Source: Pseudoalteromonas piscicida
GTDB taxonomy: Bacteria > Pseudomonadota > Gammaproteobacteria > Enterobacterales > Alteromonadaceae
Length of the DNA stretch: 36,714 bases
Reading direction: 5' to 3'
Assembly (NCBI RefSeq): GCF_002744175.1
Contig: NZ_NKHF01000047.1
Coordinates: 1-36,714, forward strand
The translations under genes and the position numbers were made by a program. The notes under the pieces are model-generated. The model did not search any database, had not been told where the DNA came from, and worked only from the letters and a program-made list of their open reading frames with translations. Positions 1 to 7,381 of this stretch are shown here, one piece after another (the stretch's first letter is position 1; every line of letters begins with the position of its first letter).

Positions 1-309
1 TTGCGCTTTGCAGGTGGCCCACGAAATCATATGCCAAAAGGGCTACCTTTTGAACTTAAATCGTATATTGAATTGGTTGAACTAACAGGCCAGTGTATTC
101 GTGCCGATAAACGTGGTTATATCAAAGAAGCACAACCTATTCTCACTCGGTTAAATATAGAGCCTGAAAACTGGATTAAACTCACCACGCAGTTTTCTCG
201 GGTATTTCGTGGCGCAGTTGGTCGAGAGGGGGCACTAACCGATTACTGCGAAACACTTCAAAAACGACGACGTACAAACCTTACAAACTGTGCACGTTTA
301 TTGGATTAG
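1..309 (+). CDS. IS200-like / RAYT-type transposase, C-terminal part
   Basis: This is the 3' end of a gene that begins before the window; the reading frame is open from base 1 and stops at 307-309. The 102 visible residues contain a MPKGLPF...YIELVELTGQ...IRADKRG segment, which I recognise from the C-terminal part of the roughly 300-residue Y1-type (IS200/RAYT-like) transposases common in Alteromonadales. The catalytic HUH motif and tyrosine lie upstream and cannot be seen, so activity cannot be judged. A basic tail (KRRRTNLTNCARLLD) closes the protein. A cluster of short repeats follows directly (491-600), the arrangement expected when a RAYT-type enzyme lies next to its own target repeats. 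Family assignment is from memory of related proteins; it could also be an inactive derivative. Confidence 0.7.
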   Translation: MRFAGGPRNHMPKGLPFELKSYIELVELTGQCIRADKRGYIKEAQPILTRLNIEPENWIKLTTQFSRVFRGAVGREGALTDYCETLQKRRRTNLTNCARLLD

Positions 310-491
310 TAAAACAAAAAAATTGGATTTTTAACACTACACCTTCGATCTGACCGACTCGCAGCCTGTTTGTCATGCGCGATGCACAAGCTTTAATGTA
401 AAAAAATTCACAAAAGCCAAAACATTACCACTAATGAGCGCAATAACACCGTAAAAAACTTCTTCCAGCATAACTACAAGCCAAATAATGA

Positions 492-600
492 TGGGTGTCT
501 GTACTAATATTCTTTATTAATATTACTAATACCGCTTTTACTAGCACTTACAGCAACAAAATGGTGGGTGTCTGTACTAGCGCTATCTGTACTAGCGCTA
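492..600 (+). repeat. Repeat cluster behind the transposase
   Basis: The 15-mer TGGGTGTCTGTACTA occurs at 492-506 and again at 565-579. The second copy runs into a perfect two-unit tandem repeat of TCTGTACTAGCGCTA at 571-585 and 586-600; each unit contains the palindrome TAGCGCTA. The rest of the gene-free stretch 310-718 shows no coding signal. The position next to a RAYT-type transposase suggests these are copies or ends of the repeat it acts on; that link is inference. Confidence 0.6.
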
Positions 601-718
601 TTGCATTCGCTTTCACCTTAATCGGCCATACAATTTGCAATCTTCACCCTGTCAACTTGGACGGGTAAAGTGCTACAACTTGGTTCCGTTAAGAACTCCT
701 TCGCCACTTACCTTTTTA

Positions 719-1858
719 TCACAACCTATCGTACTTTTGAGCAGCGTTCGACAGGGGTTTTACCCGTTCCGCTATCTCCTCTTCGAGGTTGTTGGATAAC
801 CGTGTACTCAGCGCCGCTGGTTTTGCAAAATAGTAGCCTTGTAGATAGTCTGCTCCAATATCTCGGAGTACTTGCGCTTCTGCATGACTTTCCACCCCTT
901 CAGCAATTACCTCAATACCATTTTCGTGGGCAAGTTGAATTAAATGAGAAACGATGTTTCGTTTGTGTTGATTTGTATCTACGTGTCTTACTAACTCCAT
1001 ATCTATTTTTATGTAGTCTGGCCTTAGCTGCGCTAGCATATTTAAGCTCGACCACCCAGAACCAATGTCATCCAATGCTACACCAAAGCCGCAGCTGCGA
1101 TAAAACGCTAAAATTCCTTTCAAATGGTTCATGTCCCGAGCTTGGTGTGTCTCAGTAACTTCAAATACGATGTCCTGTGGTTGAAACCCTAACTCACTAA
1201 TAGCAGAGGCCGTCGAGCGTAAACAATATGACGGGTCATAGATACTAGAGGGGTTGAAATTTATAAAGATCTTGGACTTTAAGTTCGCCTTTGCAGCATG
1301 TTCAACAGCTGACTTCCGTGCAATTAAATCTAAAGAAAAGAGTAAACCACTTTGCTCTGCTAAGTTAAAAACCAAATTTGGCGGCACCATGTTGTTTTCA
1401 TCATCAAATAGTCTAAATAGGGCTTCATTGGCAAACACATCTAGATTTTCCGGCTCCGAATACGCTCTTACAATAGGCTGAAACCAACTTTGATATGTCT
1501 CGTTTTCAACCGCAGTTTTAATCCAGCGTGCTTGATAACGGCGTACAAACGTTTCGATACTGGCAACTCTACTAATCGCACTGATATCAGGGTGACCTTG
1601 GTGCGCCATGGTAGTAATTTTTGATTGACCGAATTCAGGGCCCACTAAGCAACCACCGATGTTATTTAAAAACGTCGCTAGTCCACTTTTCCCCACCTTA
1701 ACCGTAACACACTTGTCTGCTACCAAATCGGGAGATAGCGCCATATCAGTACACATCTGCATCAAGTTCTGCTCTGCATTACTGGTTGGTAAAAAGAACC
1801 AAAAGTAAGTTGTTTCAAAAAAATACGTTTCTATTGCTTCACAATCTGCGCACCACAT
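719..1858 (-). CDS. EAL-domain cyclic-di-GMP phosphodiesterase with Cys-rich N-terminus
   Basis: Predicted to hydrolyse the second messenger c-di-GMP to pGpG in the cytoplasm. With the ATG at 1858, preceded by GGAGG five bases upstream, the protein has 379 residues; an upstream TTG is less likely. The EAL domain fills about residues 110-365 and keeps the usual catalytic set: EALFR at 145, Asn in FINFNP near 200, VTET with Glu 236, DDIGSG at 263-264, Lys in DYIKID near 284, AEGVES with Glu 320, and LQGYYFAKP with Gln 340. It should therefore be active. No GGDEF domain is present. The first 100 residues match no domain I know and hold a CxxC pair (C3, C6) and three more cysteines, so a redox or metal sensing role is possible but unproven. 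The gene stands alone, convergent with the repeat region. Confidence 0.9.
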   Translation of the reverse strand: MWCADCEAIETYFFETTYFWFFLPTSNAEQNLMQMCTDMALSPDLVADKCVTVKVGKSGLATFLNNIGGCLVGPEFGQSKITTMAHQGHPDISAISRVASIETFVRRYQARWIKTAVENETYQSWFQPIVRAYSEPENLDVFANEALFRLFDDENNMVPPNLVFNLAEQSGLLFSLDLIARKSAVEHAAKANLKSKIFINFNPSSIYDPSYCLRSTASAISELGFQPQDIVFEVTETHQARDMNHLKGILAFYRSCGFGVALDDIGSGWSSLNMLAQLRPDYIKIDMELVRHVDTNQHKRNIVSHLIQLAHENGIEVIAEGVESHAEAQVLRDIGADYLQGYYFAKPAALSTRLSNNLEEEIAERVKPLSNAAQKYDRL

Positions 1859-1994
1859 AGCACCCTCCAAACTTTTTTAGTTGGCCTCTTATACGAAAGT
1901 TATCTTAAAACCGCTCACAAAGAGGTGAACCTCATATCTGATGATGTCGTATCATTAAAGAACCAAATAAAATAGTGGCGCCAAGAGGTTAAGA

Positions 1995-3302
1995 TTGAAA
2001 AACAGTTCGCGTAAAGTACCATCTTCACGATTTAGTCGTCTTGCTCATCTAGGTGGACTGGCAGGTAAGGTGGCCTCAAATATGCTTGTTGAAGGAGCAA
2101 AACAGGCGCTTCAGGGGCAACCCGTCAAGCACTCGGATTTACTGCTTCAAAACAAAAACATTCACGCAGTTGCAGAAAAACTGAGTCATTTACGTGGCGC
2201 GGCCATGAAGTTAGGTCAACTACTTTCAATGGATGCAGGCGATCTGCTACCTCCTGAACTTGCATTGCTACTCACACACCTGCGTGCAGACGCAATGCCA
2301 ATGCCACACAAGCAGCTTGTTGGCGTACTAAAGCAAGAACTAGGACAAGATTGGCTAGATATGTTTAGCCATATAGAGCTTAAAAGCTTTGCACAGGCGT
2401 CGATTGGCCAAGTACACAGAGCCACAGCGGAAGACGGACAGCCACTTGCGATCAAAATACAATATCCAGGGGTGGCCAAAAGCATTCAAAGTGATGTAGA
2501 CAACGTGGCGAGCCTCATCAAGATGTCGGGCCTACTTCCAAAGAGGATCAACATTGCACCTTTAATAGCAGAAGCTAAATCCCAACTACTAGCAGAGACC
2601 AACTACCAGCAAGAGGCAGACTACTTAAAGCAGTTTTCCGATGGGCTTATAGAGGATACGCGTTTTAAAATTCCTAAGGTATATCCAAGCTTAAGTAGCA
2701 GGCATCTGCTAGCTATGGAATTCGTGAGTGGGGAACCACTTGCCGAGTCACTCGCCTTACCACAATCCGTTCGCAACGACATCATGACTGCATTGATTGA
2801 ACTTTTCTTTATCGAGATGTTCGAGCTTAAATTAATACAAACCGACCCCAACTTTGCCAACTACCTATATAACAAAGACACCCACCATATTGTGTTACTA
2901 GATTTTGGTGCGACACGTGTAGTCAGCGACACCATTAGCAGCGGTTACAAAACCTTGTTACTGGCGGCAATAGATCAAAATTCTGCTGCTGTTAAACAAG
3001 CCGCGTGCGACATTGGCTATTTCGATACCGACATAGCACCTGATTATTGTGACGCAGTGATTGAGCTGTTTTTACTTGCAACGACTCCACTTCGATGTGA
3101 CGGCCCATTTGATTTCGCAGATAGTCAATTGAGTAAAGAGATCAGCGAAAAAGCGCTTGCACTAAATAGCCGCTCTGACGAGTGGCACACACCACCTGTA
3201 GATGCATTATTCATTCACCGAAAGCTGGCAGGGTTATATTTAATCGCTGCGAAGCTACGAGCTAAAGTCGACTTAACAGCGCTGCAAAAATACTTAAAAT
3301 AA
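1995..3302 (+). CDS. ABC1/ADCK (Coq8/UbiB-like) atypical kinase
   Basis: Member of the protein-kinase-like ABC1 family, whose best known members (UbiB, Coq8, ADCK3) are ATPases that support ubiquinone synthesis and lipid handling. Signature elements are in place: the KxGQ motif MKLGQ at 72-75, the alanine-rich loop AQASIGQ at 133-139 that replaces the normal P-loop, Lys 154 in AIKIQYP, the QTDPNFAN catalytic loop at 282-289, and DFG at 303-305. QTDPN resembles the Coq8/ADCK3 branch more than the DPHPGN of UbiB. The length (435 residues) fits, and there is no C-terminal membrane pair of the UbiB kind. The start is a TTG with AGAGG about seven bases upstream. It is monocistronic with its own terminator. 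A classical ubiB is expected elsewhere in the genome. Confidence 0.85.
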   Translation: MKNSSRKVPSSRFSRLAHLGGLAGKVASNMLVEGAKQALQGQPVKHSDLLLQNKNIHAVAEKLSHLRGAAMKLGQLLSMDAGDLLPPELALLLTHLRADAMPMPHKQLVGVLKQELGQDWLDMFSHIELKSFAQASIGQVHRATAEDGQPLAIKIQYPGVAKSIQSDVDNVASLIKMSGLLPKRINIAPLIAEAKSQLLAETNYQQEADYLKQFSDGLIEDTRFKIPKVYPSLSSRHLLAMEFVSGEPLAESLALPQSVRNDIMTALIELFFIEMFELKLIQTDPNFANYLYNKDTHHIVLLDFGATRVVSDTISSGYKTLLLAAIDQNSAAVKQAACDIGYFDTDIAPDYCDAVIELFLLATTPLRCDGPFDFADSQLSKEISEKALALNSRSDEWHTPPVDALFIHRKLAGLYLIAAKLRAKVDLTALQKYLK

Positions 3303-3303
3303 C

Positions 3304-3323
3304 GGCCTGCAACAAAGCAGGCC
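3304..3323 (+). terminator. Hairpin between convergent genes
   Basis: GGCCTGC (3304-3310) and GCAGGCC (3317-3323) pair perfectly around a six-base loop immediately after the ABC1 kinase stop and ten bases before the cytochrome b561 stop on the other strand. It is GC-rich with a short T stretch, so it probably ends transcription from either side. Confidence 0.7.
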
Positions 3324-3332
3324 TTGTGGTCA

Positions 3333-3860
3333 TTACAACATGCTTTTGAGCACGCCGTCTTTCCTTACAAAATGGTGGTAAAGCGCTGCACCAATATGAA
3401 CCGTGAGTACTGTAAGCAATAGCAATACAGCCAAACTGTGCCCTTCACGAAACACAGCAAAGTACTCAATCTGTGGCACCTTCGCAGCTGGAATGGTGAA
3501 GAAGTCAAATACAACAATTGGTCGCGCGGCAAAATACTGCATCAACAAACCACTAGCAGGTATTATTAGCATCAACAAATACAATAACCAGTGACTGAGC
3601 CTTGCCAATCTCACTTGGATTACGGGCATTGTTGCTGGCAAGTTTGGTATAGGTGACTGTATTCGCACCATAAAGCGCAATAAAAGTAGTGTTAACGCCA
3701 GCGCACCAAATGATTTATGTAACCCAAGCAAAGCGAGTTGCCAAGGCTCCAATGAACTGACCATCGCAAGTCCTGCAAACACCATAGAAAATAAAAGAAC
3801 AGCCATTGACCAATGCAGAATTCGCATGGAAAGGCTAAAGTGTGTGACTTTTTTATTCAT
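3333..3860 (-). CDS. Cytochrome b561 family membrane protein
   Basis: Small four-helix inner-membrane b-type cytochrome of the bacterial b561 type (175 residues), which moves electrons between the quinone pool and periplasmic partners. Hydrophobic segments lie at about 14-34, 45-64, 88-108 and 142-163. Candidate haem ligands are His16 (RILHW), His48 (GLHKS), His90, His141 and His155 (VHIGA). The start ATG overlaps the end of the catalase-family gene by eight bases, so the two are translated as one unit. This pairing suggests that the cytochrome feeds electrons to, or takes them from, the exported peroxidase; I know the combination from other proteobacteria, but the partner reaction is inferred. 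Confidence 0.9.
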   Translation of the reverse strand: MNKKVTHFSLSMRILHWSMAVLLFSMVFAGLAMVSSLEPWQLALLGLHKSFGALALTLLLLRFMVRIQSPIPNLPATMPVIQVRLARLSHWLLYLLMLIIPASGLLMQYFAARPIVVFDFFTIPAAKVPQIEYFAVFREGHSLAVLLLLTVLTVHIGAALYHHFVRKDGVLKSML

Positions 3861-4860
3861 TTTTCTGCACCTCCAATGCTCCCATTAACTGCTCTTTCGC
3901 CCGTCTTCGATAAGATTCCGCATAGGCAGCCGAGCGTGCTCTTAAGATGGGATCTGCCGTCGCAGATAATCCTGTTGGCAGTACCAAAGGGTCAAAGTTC
4001 AAAGCATGGCAATCCCCTTCTAATTGTGGCTGCCACTGCGTAATAATAATTTCCCCAGCATTTATCTTAGTGCGACTACTCGGCCACTGAATAGCAGGGT
4101 TATTTTCCTCATCCTCTGGCGCAGCAAGGGTAAACTGCCAAGTAAAACGAACACTGCCCTTTGCAAGTCGAGCCGCCAGCTCTTTTTGCAGCGCCGCGCT
4201 GTCTGAAAACGGGTTTTCACTGCTCTTTCCTAATGGCTGCATTTGCCAACGCACTGCTTGCTTATGCTGTTGTGCATCATGCAAATAAAAGGCGTTGATA
4301 CTATGGTAAGTTTCAAGCGCTAAACTCTCAGTAGGTACATAATTGGCTTTCCACGCTAAAAAGTCAGCACTCTCAGGATGCTTGGCAAAAAAGTCTTTTA
4401 TTGCATCACCGCCCTGCTTTATGGCAACAATTTGCTGATAAAAATCATGTGGATTGGTGACCGCCATCACAGGTGGCGTATTCATTGCTATGTTCCAACG
4501 CTCTGAGCCTGTTACAAAGCTAAGCGCAAAACTTCTGACTGGCGCACTCAACTCATCGGCATGTGGGTTGTTTCCGGCAATCGAAAACCTACCGATAAAC
4601 GGATGAGCGCCTGCACTAAAAACCTCGGCGCTGGAGTATTGTGCTATCGACCCATTAGAAACAAATTCTCCCGACACGCAAAGCCCTTTTGCATGTGCCC
4701 TACGAAACCCCGGAAAATGGGATTGCCCTTGTTGCAAATCAACAAATTGTTGGGCAGTGACTCGCTCTGTGCTGGCCTGCGTTATTGGTGTAAATAACAA
4801 AGAATAGCCAACGCTTATATACAACACCTTTTCTAATACGGCTGCTATCGCATTGTTCAC
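3853..4860 (-). CDS. Exported catalase-family (SrpA-like) peroxidase
   Basis: A small haem peroxidase of the catalase superfamily (335 residues, against about 480 for true catalases). An N-terminal hydrophobic segment ending in TQAS (about residue 30) looks like a signal peptide, placing it in the periplasm. The distal side is visible as GFRRAHAKG with the catalytic His near 56, and RSFALSF follows. The proximal haem ligand region is the RARSAAYAESYRRR segment near 305-320, with the R-x-x-x-Y pattern. The family usually decomposes peroxide with an organic or protein electron donor rather than by fast catalase chemistry. It is the first gene of a two-gene operon with cytochrome b561. A decayed copy of its 3' end sits 2.8 kb away at 6618-6844. 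Confidence 0.88.
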   Translation of the reverse strand: MNNAIAAVLEKVLYISVGYSLLFTPITQASTERVTAQQFVDLQQGQSHFPGFRRAHAKGLCVSGEFVSNGSIAQYSSAEVFSAGAHPFIGRFSIAGNNPHADELSAPVRSFALSFVTGSERWNIAMNTPPVMAVTNPHDFYQQIVAIKQGGDAIKDFFAKHPESADFLAWKANYVPTESLALETYHSINAFYLHDAQQHKQAVRWQMQPLGKSSENPFSDSAALQKELAARLAKGSVRFTWQFTLAAPEDEENNPAIQWPSSRTKINAGEIIITQWQPQLEGDCHALNFDPLVLPTGLSATADPILRARSAAYAESYRRRAKEQLMGALEVQKNE

Positions 4861-4960
4861 GACAACTCCTTCAATCTAAATATTATCAGTTGCCAGTAAT
4901 AGACCCGTACAGGACAAAACTTCTTTCAATTTAAAGGAAAATCACTGGAGGACTGTTGAA

Positions 4961-4999
4961 CTAAGCTATTGACGTTAAATGGTATTCACTATAGCTTAG
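4961..4999 (+). promoter_or_regulatory. Inverted repeat upstream of the serine-hydrolase lipoprotein
   Basis: CTAAGCTAT (4961-4969) and ATAGCTTAG (4991-4999) form a perfect nine-base inverted repeat with a 21-base spacer. A TTGACG hexamer overlaps the left arm and TATAGC the right, 15 bases apart. It could be an operator over a weak promoter for the gene at 5036. The role is a guess. Confidence 0.35.
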
Positions 5000-5035
5000 A
5001 TCAAAAGTGATTCTTTACACATGCGGAAGTGAATA

Positions 5036-6302
5036 GTGCGAACTCTGGTAATATTAGTCGCGTATTTATTGCTTATAGCTGGTTGTAGCTATACCGAAAC
5101 AGATCTACACACCCGCCTAAAGCAACAGTTCATAGACAATTTTAAACGCCATGAAATCCCAGCTCAAGCTGTGCTTGTGAAGCATCAGCAAACTTTGCTA
5201 TTTGCCAATGCAAAAGGAAGCTATGCAGTCGATAATGCAGCAAACATTCAACTATCGAGTGTTTTTCCCATATTCTCTATCACTAAACTCTTTACTAATA
5301 CCTTAATTATGCAATTGCACGAAGAAGGGAAAATTGATATCACTAAACCGGCATCGCACTACCTCACTAATTTACCGCACAGTTGGCATAAGATCCCTAT
5401 TTCCGCTTTTTTAAGTCATACTTCAGGCGTCCCCGAGTACTTTGAGATGAAACAGGAACAGCTTGTCGTTCCACAATCTGTTGAACAAGTATTTACCCTT
5501 TTAGCATCAGAACCTTTGCTTTTCCCACCGAATACACAAACAAGATATACCCAAACCAACTATTTAGTGGTTGGCGCCTTATTAGAAACAGTAACAAAAA
5601 CCGACTATCAGCAACTCGTTCACCAACGGATTATTGAGCCATTAAATCTGACCCATACTCGATTTGGCCGGGAAGAAGTCAATAACCAGAAAACCGTTGC
5701 CGCTTACCTTCCCAACAGTCAGAGCGGATATCTACAAAATAATATCCAATTTCCTCGATACGCTATCGTCCATAGCGACGCTTATTCTAACGTTCAAGAT
5801 TTAAGCCGATTCTTGAGTGCACTGATGGAAGGAGAGTTAGTGTCGCGAAGCGTACTCAGTGACTGGTGGCAACCTCATCCCCTAGAAAACGACTCGACAA
5901 GCTACTTTGCTAACGGCTGGGAATTTGGCAACACAGGCGACTGGAAAACAGTAGGCCATGACGGTGGTGCTTTGAGTAGGGTTAGAATAGTGTTTAAGCC
6001 CGACTTTTCAGACTATTACCTTTTATCTATTTAACCTGAGGTTTGGATAAGAAATGACCTAAACCATTGTTTTTAATATCACATTAACTAATTTTCTTGT
6101 CTAGCCAGAGAGTTTTGGGGATAATCAGGCGAATTTACGCACCAATAGCTGGCTATTGGAAGTAAATTCAACGCAGTTAGCGCTAAAACTGGCTGCTAGA
6201 AAGGCATTAATTATCCGAAGCTCAGGTTATTTAACCAACGGTAATCGTGATGGCGTATGGAGCCGAACTTTGTTAGAAACTATGCAAACACAGGTTTTAT
6301 AA
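5036..6302 (+). pseudogene. Beta-lactamase-fold serine hydrolase lipoprotein, interrupted by a MITE
   Basis: A class C beta-lactamase/D-peptidase-like serine hydrolase anchored as a lipoprotein: the lipobox LLIAGC puts the lipidated Cys at 17. The nucleophile motif is SITK (Ser81, Lys84). The second motif reads YTQ (171-173), where YxN is usual, and HDGG (from His308) replaces KTG as in many family members. The start is GTG at 5036 with GGAAG upstream. The frame ends at 6032-6034 in a TAA made of the target TA plus the first A of a MITE. Beyond the element, 6228-6302 continues the same protein in frame for 24 residues (YLTNGNRDGVW...TQVL). Removing the MITE and one TA restores a gene of about 356 codons. 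The truncated 332-residue product still holds all catalytic motifs and may retain activity. Confidence 0.85.
6034..6227 (+). mobile_element. MITE, 194 bp, TA target duplication
   Basis: A non-coding element with imperfect terminal inverted repeats: the left end ACCTGAGGTTTGGATAA and the reverse complement of the right end ACCTGAGCTTCGGATAA differ at two positions. It is flanked by TA at 6032-6033 and 6228-6229, and excision of the element plus one TA exactly restores the host reading frame. Its centre holds a long hairpin (6131-6169): GAATTTAC/GTAAATTC outside, then CCAATAGC/GCTATTGG around a two-base loop. A near-identical copy lies at 25085-25269, with a right-end fragment at 16409-16454 and a diverged left end at 10669-10780. 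TA duplication is typical of IS630/mariner-type transposases; no such gene is in the window. Confidence 0.85.
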
Positions 6303-6339
6303 CTCGAAGGTTTGACCCGAGTATAATGGCGTCAACAAT

Positions 6340-6525
6340 TTATTGATTCACCCACGGGGTGGGCCTAAGGGCTGCGGGTTGTACCACAAAAATAAAAATC
6401 AGTATAACCACCACGCTGACACCAGCTATTTTCGTTACGTGGCTGCGTTCTGTGCTTAGTTGTTTTATCTCTTTTTCTCTAAACTCAATTTCATTGTTTT
6501 TCCTTAATTGTTGAAGTACAAATAC
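6340..6525 (-). pseudogene. Remnant of a small membrane protein
   Basis: On the minus strand an open stretch of 61 codons ends at the stop 6340-6342 but has no start codon and is closed upstream by an in-frame stop at 6526. It reads as a charged, helix-prone segment (QQLRKNNEIEFREKE, then KQLSTERS) followed by one clear membrane helix (IAGVSVVVILIFIFVV) and a short tail. The composition is protein-like, so this is probably the 3' end of a lost gene. Family unknown. The rest of 6303-6617 shows nothing I can name. Confidence 0.4.
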
Positions 6526-6617
6526 CTAGAAGAAGTACAATCGGACCTTATACCGACATCCCATGAATAAGAAATCAACAATCATTAACCAACTCGGTTA
6601 TAGCAAGGCTTGAACAT

Positions 6618-6844
6618 GTCACTTTTTACTCATTTTTTGTGCCACCTATGTCTTGGTTAATAGCTCCTTCACTCGCCTGATTACTATTTCAAATAAGCCA
6701 TCGAGCATGATGGACCATTGCCGACGATAAGCAAGTTGGAAAAACGACAGGGGAAAATTCAAGGCTTGGTAGTCTTTCTATCTGCGGTTGTGACTATGTA
6801 AGTTTACACTCCCACCAATAACAGGTTTAACTATTGCGACTACT
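6618..6844 (-). pseudogene. Decayed copy of the catalase-family gene 3' end
   Basis: This stretch aligns along its whole length, with many substitutions and small gaps, to 3844-4080, the 3' end of the catalase-family gene and the start of the b561 gene on the same strand. Shared landmarks are TTCAA-GC-TGG, CGAGC, the ACTTTTT...TCATTTTT region at the gene junction, and GCGACTACT at the right end. On the minus strand, pieces such as ALNFPL and RRVKELL match ALNFDPL and RRAKEQL of the intact protein. Stops and frameshifts make it a relic. It abuts the histidine kinase fragment. Confidence 0.7.
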
Positions 6845-7259
6845 AGAACTAACGGACAGCTTCATCCCGGTTTTTGAAGATGCAGAAAAAACCTTATCCA
6901 TCTCTATATTGCCCAACATCACTTGCTATGGAGATGCCGACTTACTCGCACAATTGGTTTGTAACCTGTTAGAAAATGCGCTTGAGTATAGCCAACCTGG
7001 GGCATCTGTGTGGGTAAGGCTCCAAAGTCACTCTTCTGGAGTGTTACTGCAACTCGGTGATAATGGCCCTGGTATCGCAACATCAGACAAAGCACATATT
7101 TTTGAGCGTTTTTATCGTGCCGATACTAGCCGCTCTTCTTCAGGAAACGGATTGGGGCTTAGTATCGTAAAAGCAATCTGTGACATTCACGAGGCAGAAA
7201 TTTATCTACTTGAAGATCAAACCGGTGCAGTATTCAATATCGAAATCCCGACCTGTTAA
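6834..7259 (+). pseudogene. Histidine kinase fragment (ATPase domain only)
   Basis: Only the C-terminal catalytic domain of a sensor histidine kinase survives. The N box is NLLENALEYS, the G1 box GDNGPGIA, the F box FERFYRADTSRSS, and the G2 box GNGLGLSIVKAI; the ending (EDQTGAVFNIEIP) is the normal C-terminus. Sensor, HAMP and phosphoacceptor His domains are missing: an in-frame stop lies at 6828-6830, and the sequence upstream belongs to the catalase relic. The TTG at 6834 is simply the first available codon. The subtype resembles QseC/PhoQ-like kinases. It is unlikely to be expressed as a working kinase, though an orphan ATPase domain cannot be excluded. Confidence 0.85.
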
Positions 7260-7381
7260 CCGATATATCTAGCGTCAGGTTAATTTACAATTTTGTATGG
7301 TTACACACCCCAACTTGTAACACACTACAGTCAAAAATCATCCGACACTCATCACTTATCGTTACATTATTTGAGCTAGTT

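Noticed and set aside
571..600. Possible start of a CRISPR-like array
   Set aside because: Only two adjacent units without spacers and no cas genes; a simple tandem repeat.
670..1158. A 162-codon plus-strand frame across the EAL gene
   Set aside because: It is the antisense shadow of a gene with all catalytic motifs; its composition is unlike a protein.
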